From contig CALTTS010000002.1 of NCBI GenBank assembly GCA_943912265.1, positions 124,001 through 188,000 of the forward strand: a stretch of 64,000 nucleotides of DNA. Direction: 5' to 3'. A model generated the notes under the pieces. It was not told the DNA's origin. It ran no database searches and was given only the letters and a program-made list of their open reading frames with translations. Made by a program: the position numbers and the translations under genes. Positions 1 through 9,216 of this stretch are shown here, in pieces. The stretch is from an uncultured Xanthomonas sp. Lineage in GTDB: Bacteria > Pseudomonadota > Gammaproteobacteria > Xanthomonadales > Xanthomonadaceae. Every line of letters begins with the position of its first letter. The first letter of the stretch is position 1.

Positions 1-2
1 AG

Positions 3-1943
3 GACAAGCCGCTGGCCATCGCCGCGGCCGGCGCCCTGCTCGGCTACGTCGAGGAAACCCAGAAACAGCGCCTGCCGCACCTGACCGCCATCGCGGTGGA
101 AGCGGCCGGCGACGCCATCGCGATGAACGCCGCCACCCGCCGCCACCTCGAACTGGACACGCGCGTGGACGGCGACACCCGCCACACCCTGCTCGGCGTG
201 CTCGACACCACCGTCTCGCCGATGGGCGGGCGCCTGCTGCGGCGCTGGCTGCACCGGCCGCTGCGCGACCGCGGCACGCTCGGCAGGCGCCACCAGGCCG
301 TGGCCACGCTGATCGAAAGCGGCGCCGACAGCGGCCTGCGCGAGCGCTTCCGCGCGCTCGGCGACCTGGAACGCATCCTCACCCGCATCGCCCTGCGCTC
401 GGCGCGGCCGCGCGACTTCTCCACCCTGCGCGACGGCCTGGCGCTGCTGCCGGACATCCGCGCCGCGCTGGCGCCGGAAGCCCTGCACGGCGCCGATTCG
501 CCGCGGCTGGCCGAACTGGCCGCGGCGATGGGCGAACACGACGCCGTCGCCGCGCTGCTGGCCTCGGCCATCGCGCCGCAGCCGCCGCTCAAGCTCTCCG
601 ACGGCGGCGTGATCGCCGACGGCTTCGACGCCGAACTGGACGAACTGCGCCGGCTTTCCACCCACGCCGACCAGTTCCTGATCGACCTGGAAACCCGCGA
701 GCGCGAAACCAGCGGCATCCCCACGCTCAAGGTCGGCTACAACCGCGTGCACGGGTATTACATCGAGATCAGCAAGGGCCAGGCCGACAAGGCCCCGGTG
801 CACTACACCCGCCGCCAGACCCTGGCCAACGCCGAGCGCTACATCACCGAGGAGCTGAAGGCCTTCGAGGACAAGGTGCTGTCCGCGCGCGAACGCGCGC
901 TGTCGCGCGAGAAGCTGCTGTACGACGGGCTGCTGGACAGCCTCAACGCCGAGCTCGAACCGCTCAAGCGCTGCGCCGCCGCGCTGAGCGAGCTGGACGT
1001 GCTGTGCGCCTTCGCCGAGCGCGCCCAGGCGCTGGACTGGACCCGGCCCGAACTCGGCGAAGCGCCCGGCCTGCGCATCGAACGCGGCCGCCACCCGGTG
1101 GTGGAAGCGGTGCGCGGGGAGCCGTTCGAGCCCAACGACCTGATCCTCGGCCAGCACGAGCACGACGGCGAGGCGCGCATGTGGATCGTCACCGGCCCGA
1201 ACATGGGCGGCAAGAGCACCTTCATGCGCCAGAACGCGCTGATCGTGCTGCTGGCCCACATCGGCAGCTTCGTGCCGGCCGGGCGCGCGGCGATCGGCCC
1301 GATCGACCGCATCCTCACCCGCATCGGCGCCGGCGACGACCTCGCCCGCGGCCAGTCCACCTTCATGGTGGAGATGGCCGAGACCAGCTACATCCTGCAC
1401 CACGCCACCGCGCAGTCGCTGGTGCTGATGGACGAGATCGGCCGCGGCACTTCCACCTACGACGGCCTCGCGCTGGCCGATGCGGTGGCGCGCCACCTCG
1501 CCCACGTCAACCGCTGCTACACGCTGTTCGCCACGCATTACTTCGAGCTGACTGCGCTTGCCGACGAGGCTTTCGAAGGCGGCCCGAGCGGCATCGCCAA
1601 CGTGCATCTGGATGCGGTCGAGCATGGCGACGACCTGGTCTTCATGCATGCGGTGCGGCAGGGCGCGGCCAACCGCAGCTTCGGCCTGCAAGTGGCGGCG
1701 CTGGCCGGCCTGCCCAAATCCACGCTGCAGCAGGCCAAGCGCCGGCTGGCCGAACTGGAGCAGCGCGGCACCGCCAGCCATGCCGCCGAAGTCGCCCCGC
1801 AGGCACTGGATGCCCCGCAGCAATTCGGCCTGTTCAATGCCGCGCCATCCGAAGCCGAGAAGACGCTGGCCGCGATCGACCCGGACGAGCTGACGCCCAA
1901 ACAGGCACTGGAAGCGCTGTACCGGCTCAAGGCGTTGCTGTAG
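3..1943 (+). CDS. mutS: DNA mismatch repair protein MutS (5' end outside window)
   Basis: This is the ATPase that recognises mispaired or looped-out bases and recruits MutL. The frame is open from the first bases of the window, so the N-terminal mismatch-binding domain is missing here; 646 residues are visible. They cover the connector, lever and clamp helices and the ABC-type ATPase: a Walker A motif (GPNMGGKST) encoded near 1191-1220, a Walker B (LMDEIGRGTST) near 1427-1455, and a signature-like stretch DLARGQSTFMVEM. The C-terminus ends in the short helical tail typical of MutS. It is followed after 11 bases by a flavoprotein gene. Identity is very secure; only the start is unknown. Confidence 0.97.
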   Translation, partial: DKPLAIAAAGALLGYVEETQKQRLPHLTAIAVEAAGDAIAMNAATRRHLELDTRVDGDTRHTLLGVLDTTVSPMGGRLLRRWLHRPLRDRGTLGRRHQAVATLIESGADSGLRERFRALGDLERILTRIALRSARPRDFSTLRDGLALLPDIRAALAPEALHGADSPRLAELAAAMGEHDAVAALLASAIAPQPPLKLSDGGVIADGFDAELDELRRLSTHADQFLIDLETRERETSGIPTLKVGYNRVHGYYIEISKGQADKAPVHYTRRQTLANAERYITEELKAFEDKVLSARERALSREKLLYDGLLDSLNAELEPLKRCAAALSELDVLCAFAERAQALDWTRPELGEAPGLRIERGRHPVVEAVRGEPFEPNDLILGQHEHDGEARMWIVTGPNMGGKSTFMRQNALIVLLAHIGSFVPAGRAAIGPIDRILTRIGAGDDLARGQSTFMVEMAETSYILHHATAQSLVLMDEIGRGTSTYDGLALADAVARHLAHVNRCYTLFATHYFELTALADEAFEGGPSGIANVHLDAVEHGDDLVFMHAVRQGAANRSFGLQVAALAGLPKSTLQQAKRRLAELEQRGTASHAAEVAPQALDAPQQFGLFNAAPSEAEKTLAAIDPDELTPKQALEALYRLKALL

Positions 1944-1954
1944 GCCGCGCCGGC

Positions 1955-3166
1955 ATGCACGCCACGGGGCAGACCGCGGGCCATCTGCAGGACGAGTGCG
2001 ACGTGGTGGTCGTCGGCGCCGGCGCGGCCGGCCTGATGTGCGCCATCGCCGCCGGCGCGCGCGGCAGGCGCGTGCAGGTCCTGGACCATGCCAACAAGGT
2101 CGGCAAGAAGATCCTGATGTCCGGCGGCGGGCGCTGCAACTTCACCAACACCGGCACCACGCCCGCCCAGTACCTGTCGGCCAACCCGCATTTCTGCAAG
2201 TCGGCGCTGGCCCGCTACACGCCGGCGGACTTCATCGACATGGTCCGGCGCCACCGCATCGCCTATCACGAGAAGGAGCTGGGGCAACTGTTCTGCGACG
2301 AATCGTCCAAGCTGATCGTGCGCATGCTGCTGGACGAATGCGCGGCGGTGCGGGCGCAGGTGCGCACGCTGTGCGGCATCGAGCGGATCGAGGCCATCGA
2401 GGGCGGCTTCCGCCTGCGCACCACGCTCGGCACGGTCCGGTGCGCCTCGCTGGTGGTCGCCACCGGCGGCCTGTCGATTCCCAGCCTGGGCGCCAGCGGC
2501 TTCGGCTACGCCATCGCGCGCCAGTTCGGCCACACCGTGCTGCCCACGCGCCCCGGGCTGGTCCCGCTCACCCTGAGCGGCCGGCCGCAGGAGCAGTTGC
2601 AGGACCTTGCCGGGGTGTCCTTCGAGGTGGAAGCGCAGTGCGATGGCGCGCGCTTCCGCAACCGGCTGCTGGTCACCCACCGCGGCATCAGCGGGCCGGC
2701 GATCCTGCAGGTCTCCTCCTACTGGCAGCCGGGCGACGCCCTGCGCCTGGACCTGTTGCCCGACCGCGACATCGCCGCCTGGCTGGCCGGGCAGCGACGC
2801 GAGCGCGGCAATGCCGAGCTGCGCACCGTGCTGGCCGACGTGCTGCCCAAGCGCTTCGCCCAGCGCCTGTGCGAACACTGGCTGCCCAGCCGGCCGATGA
2901 AGCAGTACACGCCCGCCGAACTGGCCCGGGCCGCCGGCCTGCTGGGCGCCTGGCCGCTGCCGGCCAGCGGCACCGAGGGCTACCGCACCGCCGAGGTCAC
3001 CCTCGGCGGCGTGGATACCCGGGAACTGTCGTCCGGCACCTTGATGTCCCGGAAGGTGCCGGGGCTGTTCTTCGTCGGCGAAGTGGTCGATGTCACCGGC
3101 TGGCTGGGCGGCTACAACTTCCAGTGGGCCTGGGCCTCGGGCCACGCCGCCGGGCAGGTGGCCTGA
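1955..3166 (+). CDS. NAD(P)/FAD-dependent oxidoreductase, HI0933/BaiN (YhiN) family
   Basis: A 403-residue flavoprotein. The N-terminal Rossmann dinucleotide motif is VVVVGAGAAGLMCAI (residues about 17-31), and the family hallmark GKKILMSGGGRCNFTN follows at about residue 52. The C-terminal FAD-contacting segment (TGWLGGYNFQWAWASG) closes the protein. Members of this family are annotated as aminoacetone oxidase-like or BaiN-type flavoproteins, but a cellular substrate is established for few of them. The ATG at 1955 is the first that precedes the FAD motif and lies 11 bases after the mutS stop, so co-transcription with mutS is likely. The exact reaction is not inferable. Confidence 0.9.
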   Translation: MHATGQTAGHLQDECDVVVVGAGAAGLMCAIAAGARGRRVQVLDHANKVGKKILMSGGGRCNFTNTGTTPAQYLSANPHFCKSALARYTPADFIDMVRRHRIAYHEKELGQLFCDESSKLIVRMLLDECAAVRAQVRTLCGIERIEAIEGGFRLRTTLGTVRCASLVVATGGLSIPSLGASGFGYAIARQFGHTVLPTRPGLVPLTLSGRPQEQLQDLAGVSFEVEAQCDGARFRNRLLVTHRGISGPAILQVSSYWQPGDALRLDLLPDRDIAAWLAGQRRERGNAELRTVLADVLPKRFAQRLCEHWLPSRPMKQYTPAELARAAGLLGAWPLPASGTEGYRTAEVTLGGVDTRELSSGTLMSRKVPGLFFVGEVVDVTGWLGGYNFQWAWASGHAAGQVA

Positions 3167-3321
3167 ACCCGCGCGGGCGGCGGGCCCGCCCGACGGACGC
3201 GCGCGTGATGCGCAAGGGCATCGCCCGGCCCTGCCCCGGCAGGCGCGACGCAGGCGGCAGTGCGCGCCGCGCGGACTCGCGCGCACGGCGGCCTGGCCCC
3301 GCGGCCCGCCAGTCCTCCGCG

Positions 3322-3358
3322 ATAGTCCATCGCTATCGAACAGGTTGGATCATTCGAA
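3322..3358 (+). promoter_or_regulatory. Candidate OxyR binding site upstream of katG
   Basis: ATAG at 3322-3325 and CTAT at 3333-3336 are separated by 7 bases, matching the conserved ends of an OxyR half-site (ATAG-N7-CTAT). A second, degenerate half-site (GTTG-N7-CGAA, 3344-3358) follows after another 7 bases, giving the one-helical-turn phasing expected for tetrameric OxyR. The inner bases of the half-sites do not match consensus. A weak -10-like hexamer CATTAT (3380-3385) lies downstream, before the katG start. Peroxide control of katG by OxyR is established in many proteobacteria including xanthomonads. Confidence 0.55.
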
Positions 3359-3419
3359 TTCCGAAACCCCATTGCCGGCCATTATGGTGAGTCCACCTTC
3401 CCAAGCAGCCGCCATTGCC

Positions 3420-5615
<2,196 letters not shown>

Positions 5616-5756
5616 GCGCCGGCCGCGCCGCGAGGCGACATGCGGGTGCCCGCGACGCCGGTTCGCCGGTGCCGCGGGCAGGCGACATGCCACGGGACTA
5701 TCATCGCGGCTTCGACCCCTCTCGTTCGAACCCTCTCACCCGTGGAGCCTTGCCCG

Positions 5757-6230
5757 ATGACCGGAACCAGCCTGACTGACCAGCTCATGACCCAGTTGCA
5801 GGGCGCCCCGCTGCAGCAGCTCGCACGGCAAGTCGGGCTCGACCCCGCCCAGGCGGGCACGGCGGTCAATGCCGCCCTGCCGCTGCTGCTCGGCGCGCTC
5901 GGCCGCAATGCAGCCAGCAGCGAAGGCGCCGGCGCCCTGCAGCGCGACCACGCCGGCCTCGACATCGGTAGCGTGCTCGGTTCGGTGCTCGGCGGCGGTT
6001 CGGCGCCGTCGGCCTCGTCGGCCGGCGCGGCGATCCTCGGCCACGTGTTCGGCGGCCAGCAGAGCCAGGCGGCCAGCGGCCTCGGCCAGGCCACCGGACT
6101 GAACGGTTCGCAGGCCGGGCAGCTGCTCGCCCTGCTCGCCCCGATCGTCATGGCGTTCCTGTCCCGGCACGCCAGCGCGCAGGGGCTGGATGCCGGCGCG
6201 CTCGGCCGGCAGCTCGGGCAGGAACGCTAG
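5757..6230 (+). CDS. DUF937 (YidB-like) protein, cut short by an in-frame TAG
   Basis: A 157-residue product of a DUF937-type gene, rich in Gly, Ala, Leu and Gln. The N-terminal helices (SLTDQLMTQLQGAPLQQLARQ) and the pattern of AALPLLLGALGRNA fit the family, whose function is unknown. The frame stops at TAG 6228-6230 but continues in the same register to TGA 6357-6359. The continuation has a DxDxDG-like acidic loop (DQDDDGQL) and a Gly-rich end (GSGLLGGGKR), as typical DUF937 C-termini do. The sequence around the stop is Gln-rich (QER-stop-QAVQQ), so a CAG-to-TAG change is the simplest explanation. The product may be truncated, or the base may be a sequencing error. Confidence 0.75.
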   Translation: MTGTSLTDQLMTQLQGAPLQQLARQVGLDPAQAGTAVNAALPLLLGALGRNAASSEGAGALQRDHAGLDIGSVLGSVLGGGSAPSASSAGAAILGHVFGGQQSQAASGLGQATGLNGSQAGQLLALLAPIVMAFLSRHASAQGLDAGALGRQLGQER

Positions 6231-6359
6231 CAGGCCGTGCAGCAGCCCGGGCTCGGCGGTCTGCTCGGTTCGGTGCTGGATCAGGATGACGACGGCCAGC
6301 TCGGTGTCGGCGACCTGATCAAGCTCGGCAGCGGCCTGCTCGGCGGCGGCAAGCGCTGA
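6231..6359 (+). pseudogene. In-frame C-terminal remainder of the DUF937 gene after the amber codon
   Basis: The 42 codons between TAG 6228-6230 and TGA 6357-6359 read as a plausible DUF937 C-terminus: a short amphipathic stretch (GLGGLLGSVL), an EF-hand-like acidic loop (DQDDDGQLGVGDL) and a basic last residue pair. It has no start codon or ribosome-binding site of its own. It is translated only if the TAG is suppressed, or if the TAG is not real. Confidence 0.6.
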
Positions 6360-6446
6360 TCGCACGGGCACCGACGTGGAAGCGCCGTGTCGCCCTTCCG
6401 GCGGCACGGCGTTCCTGATGGCGGCCGGTGCGCATCCGCGACCGAC

Positions 6447-6863
6447 TCACAGCGCGTCGATGTCGCCGAGCGCGCGGATCAGCCGGCGCGCGCGCTTGTC
6501 CGGGCGATGCTCGGGCGGCCGATAGCCGTTGCGCGCGGCAAGCCGCTCGGTGCGCAGCCGTTCTCGGCGCAGGCGCGAGGCCTCGCTCTCGCGGTACAGC
6601 GCCTGCGCCACGCCGGCCGGACCGCGCGCATCGCTGAGCCCGGCCACGACGATCTCTAAGGTTTCCTCGCCGCGCCGCACCGACAGCACGTCGCCGACCT
6701 TCAGCGCGCGCGCCGGCTTGGCGACGCGCTGGCCGCCCGCCTCGACCTTGCCCGTTTCCACCGCCTGCCTGGCCAGGCTGCGCGTCCTGTAGAAACGCGC
6801 GGCCCACAGCCACACGTCCAGCCGCACGCTGCCGGCCGTCGCCGGCCCGGATGCGCCGCTCAT
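6447..6863 (-). CDS. hslR: Hsp15-like S4-domain RNA-binding protein
   Basis: A 138-residue basic protein with an N-terminal S4 RNA-binding fold (RLDVWLWAARFYRTRSLARQAVETGKV, about residues 13-39) and a long Arg-rich tail. In E. coli Hsp15 binds the 50S subunit with a stalled nascent chain attached to tRNA and helps recycle it. Length and layout agree with that family. ATG 6863 is preferred over an upstream in-frame ATG at 6911, which lies in the hairpin following rplS. The gene is downstream of rplS on the same strand, behind a terminator-like hairpin, so it may have its own promoter. Confidence 0.88.
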   Translation of the reverse strand: MSGASGPATAGSVRLDVWLWAARFYRTRSLARQAVETGKVEAGGQRVAKPARALKVGDVLSVRRGEETLEIVVAGLSDARGPAGVAQALYRESEASRLRRERLRTERLAARNGYRPPEHRPDKRARRLIRALGDIDAL

Positions 6864-6902
6864 GCCGTCGCCCCGCGCATCCTGCCGTGCCGCCCAAACG
6901 CG

Positions 6903-6926
6903 AACGGCCACCCGAAGGTGGCCGTT
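6903..6926 (-). terminator. Hairpin terminator downstream of rplS
   Basis: AACGGCCACC (6903-6912) and GGTGGCCGTT (6917-6926) form a perfect 10-bp stem closed by a CGAA tetraloop. It sits 25 bases after the rplS stop, between rplS and hslR. The T-run on the minus strand is weak (CGCGTTTGGG), so termination may be partial. Confidence 0.65.
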
Positions 6927-6951
6927 GCGCCAGCGGAAGTCCGCGCCGCGA

Positions 6952-7356
6952 TCACTCGGCGGCAGCGGCGGCCTTCTCGGCCTTGGCCTTGGCCACGGCG
7001 GCCAAGTCTTCCTTGATGCGGGCCGCCTTGCCTTCCAGGCCGCGCAGGTAGTACAGCTTGCCGGCGCGCACCTTGCCGCGGCGCTTGACTTCCACCGAGT
7101 CGATGGTCGCGCTGTGGGTCTGGAACACGCGCTCCACGCCGTAGCCGTGCGAGATCTTGCGCACGGTGAAGGAGGAGTTCAGGCCGGCGTTCTTGGTGCC
7201 GATCACCACGCCCTCGTAGGCCTGCACGCGCTCGCGGTTGCCTTCCTTGACCTTCACGTTGACGACGACGGTATCGCCCTGGCTGAACTTCGGCAGTTCG
7301 CGGGTGATCTGGGCGGACTCGAATTCCGCGACGATGGACTTGTTCAGCTTGCTCAT
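6952..7356 (-). CDS. rplS: 50S ribosomal protein L19
   Basis: A 134-residue ribosomal protein at the 30S-50S interface. The sequence has the family core FSQGDTVVVNVKVKEG, QAYEGVVIG, and HSATIDSVEVKRRGKVRAGKLYYLRG. A C-terminal Ala/Lys-rich tail (AVAKAKAEKAAAAAE) is an extension found in several relatives. The start MSKLNKSI at 7356 is the standard one; the frame runs further upstream without support. It is the last gene of rpsP-rimM-trmD-rplS, separated from trmD by 165 bases, which is long for this operon. Confidence 0.98.
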   Translation of the reverse strand: MSKLNKSIVAEFESAQITRELPKFSQGDTVVVNVKVKEGNRERVQAYEGVVIGTKNAGLNSSFTVRKISHGYGVERVFQTHSATIDSVEVKRRGKVRAGKLYYLRGLEGKAARIKEDLAAVAKAKAEKAAAAAE

Positions 7357-7487
7357 GGGTGCACCGATGTATTCGGGGTGGAGGTGTCGGGTATCGACAG
7401 CCGGAACGAATGCGGTCGCGACATTGCGCCGCACGTTTGTTGTTGTGGTCCGCACGCCCTGTCGCCAGGACGCCCGGGAACTTGCCA

Positions 7488-7493
7488 TTGTAA
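7488..7493 (-). promoter_or_regulatory. Possible internal -10 element before rplS
   Basis: In the 165-base trmD-rplS spacer the minus strand reads TACAAT (5 of 6 to TATAAT). No convincing -35 lies 17 bases upstream, so an internal rplS promoter is only a suggestion. The rest of the spacer holds no other feature I can support. Confidence 0.3.
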
Positions 7494-7521
7494 CGGGAAA
7501 CGCGGCGACGGCGCCAGTGGC

Positions 7522-8307
7522 CTAGCCGCCGTCCGCGCCATCCTCCGGGCCGGCGGCGTCGGCCGCAGGCAAGGCGCGGCGCGCCTCGTCCAGCAGCCGG
7601 CGGTCGGCCTTGCCCAGCGCGGCCTCGTCCAGCAGGTCCGGGCGCCGCAGCCAGGTGCGCAACAGCGACTGCTGGCGCCGCCAGCGGGCGATGGCGGCAT
7701 GGTTGCCCGAACGCAGCACCTCCGGCACCTCGCCCAGCGCGTGGCTGGCCGGATGGCTGTAGTGCGGGCAGTCGAGCAGCCCGGCCTCGCCCTCGAAGCT
7801 GTCCTGCTCGGCCGATTCGGCATCGTTCAACGCGCCGTCCTGCAGCCGGGTGACGGCATCGACGATCACCGCCGCGCCCAGTTCGCCGCCGGACAGCACG
7901 TAGTCGCCGATCGAGATCTCCTCGTCCACCTCGGCGGCGAGGAAACGCTCGTCCACGCCCTCGTAGCGGCCGCACAGCAGGATCAGCCGCGGCAATGCAG
8001 CCAGTGCGCGCACCTTCGCCTGGGTCAGCGGCCGGCCCTGCGGGCTGAGATAGATCACCGGCGCCGGTGCCGGATCGGCCGCGCGCACCGCCCGGAGGCA
8101 GGCACGCAGCGGCTCGATCAGCATCACCATGCCCGGGCCGCCGCCGAACGGGCGGTCGTCCACGCGCCGGTAGTTGCCTTCGGCGTGGTCGCGGGGGTTC
8201 CAGCCGTGCAGGTCGAGCAGGCCGCGCTCGCGCGCGCGCCCGACCACGCCGAACCCGGCCGACTGCTCGATGAATTCCGGGAACAGGCTGAGGACGTCGA
8301 TGCGCAT
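7522..8307 (-). CDS. trmD: tRNA (guanine-N1-)-methyltransferase TrmD
   Basis: This SPOUT-class enzyme methylates G37 of tRNAs reading CNN codons, preventing +1 frameshifting. The 261-residue product starts MRIDVLSLFPEF and carries the knotted SAM site: PVIYLSPQGRPL, LLCGRYEGVDERF and IGDYVLSGGELGA. The conserved HYSHP and EVLRSGNHAAI segments follow. Length agrees with the family. The start lies 8 bases after the rimM stop. Confidence 0.98.
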   Translation of the reverse strand: MRIDVLSLFPEFIEQSAGFGVVGRARERGLLDLHGWNPRDHAEGNYRRVDDRPFGGGPGMVMLIEPLRACLRAVRAADPAPAPVIYLSPQGRPLTQAKVRALAALPRLILLCGRYEGVDERFLAAEVDEEISIGDYVLSGGELGAAVIVDAVTRLQDGALNDAESAEQDSFEGEAGLLDCPHYSHPASHALGEVPEVLRSGNHAAIARWRRQQSLLRTWLRRPDLLDEAALGKADRRLLDEARRALPAADAAGPEDGADGG

Positions 8308-8315
8308 GGCGCGCC

Positions 8316-8828
8316 TCAGAATTCCGGGTCCCAGTCCACCACGATCGTGCCGGCGTCGAAATCCACGGCCTTCACGTAGTCGGGCTGGACGAACGGAATC
8401 AGCCGCTCGCGCTCGCCGCGCACGGCCATGACGTCGTTGGCGCCGGTGGAGAACAGGTGCGAGACCTCGCCCAGCGCCACGCCGTCCACGGTGGACACGC
8501 GCAGGCCTTCCAGGTCGACCCAGTAGTATTCGTCGGCTTTCGGCGGCGGCAGCGCGCTGCGCGGGACGTGGATCTCGGTACCGCGCAGGGCCTCGGCGGC
8601 ATCGCGGTCGGCCACGCCGGGCAGCGTCGCCACCACGGTCTTGCCCGCGTCGCGGCCGCGCGCGCCGGTCATTTCCGACTCGGCACCGGCCGGCGAACGC
8701 AGCAGCCACGGCTGGTAGCGGAAGATGGACAGGCGCGGCTCGGTCCACGACTCCAGCTTCACTTCGCCGCGGACGCCGAAAACGCCAACGATCCTGCCCA
8801 GCAGGATGCGGCGCTCGGGATCTTTCAT
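8316..8828 (-). CDS. rimM: Ribosome maturation factor RimM
   Basis: RimM binds S19 and assists maturation of the 30S head. The 170-residue protein has the N-terminal RimM barrel (RRILLGRIVGVFGVRGEVKLESW) and a C-terminal PRC-barrel domain (EYYWVDLEGLRV, SHLFSTGANDVMAVRG, RERLIPFV). ATG 8828 is taken; a GTG directly before it at 8831 is an alternative. It lies between rpsP and trmD as in most bacteria. Confidence 0.97.
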   Translation of the reverse strand: MKDPERRILLGRIVGVFGVRGEVKLESWTEPRLSIFRYQPWLLRSPAGAESEMTGARGRDAGKTVVATLPGVADRDAAEALRGTEIHVPRSALPPPKADEYYWVDLEGLRVSTVDGVALGEVSHLFSTGANDVMAVRGERERLIPFVQPDYVKAVDFDAGTIVVDWDPEF

Positions 8829-8865
8829 CACGGGACGGGCCGCCGTTGCCGGCGGCCCCGCTCCA

Positions 8866-9126
8866 TCAGGCCGCGGCCTTGGCGGCCGTGGTCGCTTCCT
8901 TGTACAGGTTGCGGACCTTGTCGGTCAGCTGGGCGCCGTGGCCGACCCAATGCTCGACGCGGGCCAGATCCAGCTCGATGCGCTTCTCGTTGCCCTGCGC
9001 GACCGGATTGTAGAAACCCACGCGCTCGATGTTGCGGCCGTCGCGCGCGCTGCGCGAGTCGGTGACGATGATGTGGTAGAACGGACGCTTCTTGGCGCCA
9101 CCACGGGTCAGGCGGATCTTGACCAT
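8866..9126 (-). CDS. rpsP: 30S ribosomal protein S16
   Basis: An 86-residue assembly protein of the 30S body. The N-terminus MVKIRLTRGGAKKRPFYHI and the segment GRNIERVGFYNP are characteristic. The Ala/Lys-rich C-terminus is normal for the family. It is the first gene of the rpsP-rimM-trmD-rplS operon, preceded by a clear sigma-70 promoter. Confidence 0.98.
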   Translation of the reverse strand: MVKIRLTRGGAKKRPFYHIIVTDSRSARDGRNIERVGFYNPVAQGNEKRIELDLARVEHWVGHGAQLTDKVRNLYKEATTAAKAAA

Positions 9127-9150
9127 TGCTGCTTTTCCCTTGTTGCCCAG

Positions 9151-9165
9151 TCGCCAGGATGGCGA
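9151..9165 (-). promoter_or_regulatory. Small hairpin in the rpsP leader
   Basis: TCGCCA and TGGCGA form a perfect 6-bp stem with a 3-base loop in the untranslated leader between the rpsP promoter and the start codon. It could influence initiation or mRNA stability; no established ligand or protein is implied. Confidence 0.35.
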
Positions 9166-9177
9166 GGTAAGCGGGCG

Positions 9178-9206
9178 ATTATAGCGGCCCGCCCTGCCCC
9201 AGCCAA
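9178..9206 (-). promoter_or_regulatory. Sigma-70 promoter of the rpsP operon
   Basis: On the minus strand TTGGCT (9206-9201) is followed after exactly 17 bases by a perfect TATAAT (9183-9178). Transcription would start around 9171, giving a leader of about 45 nt before the rpsP ATG at 9126. The promoter lies just below the stop of the transglycosylase gene at 9217. Confidence 0.8.
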
Positions 9207-9216
9207 CCGGCCCCGT

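Noticed and set aside
5633..5690. Eleven-base direct repeat AGGCGACATGC after katG
   Set aside because: Two copies 47 bases apart in GC-rich DNA with no further structure; too little to call a repeat element or CRISPR.
6228..6230. TAG as a pyrrolysine codon
   Set aside because: Pyrrolysine systems are not known in Xanthomonadaceae, no pyl genes are visible, and many genes here end in TAG.
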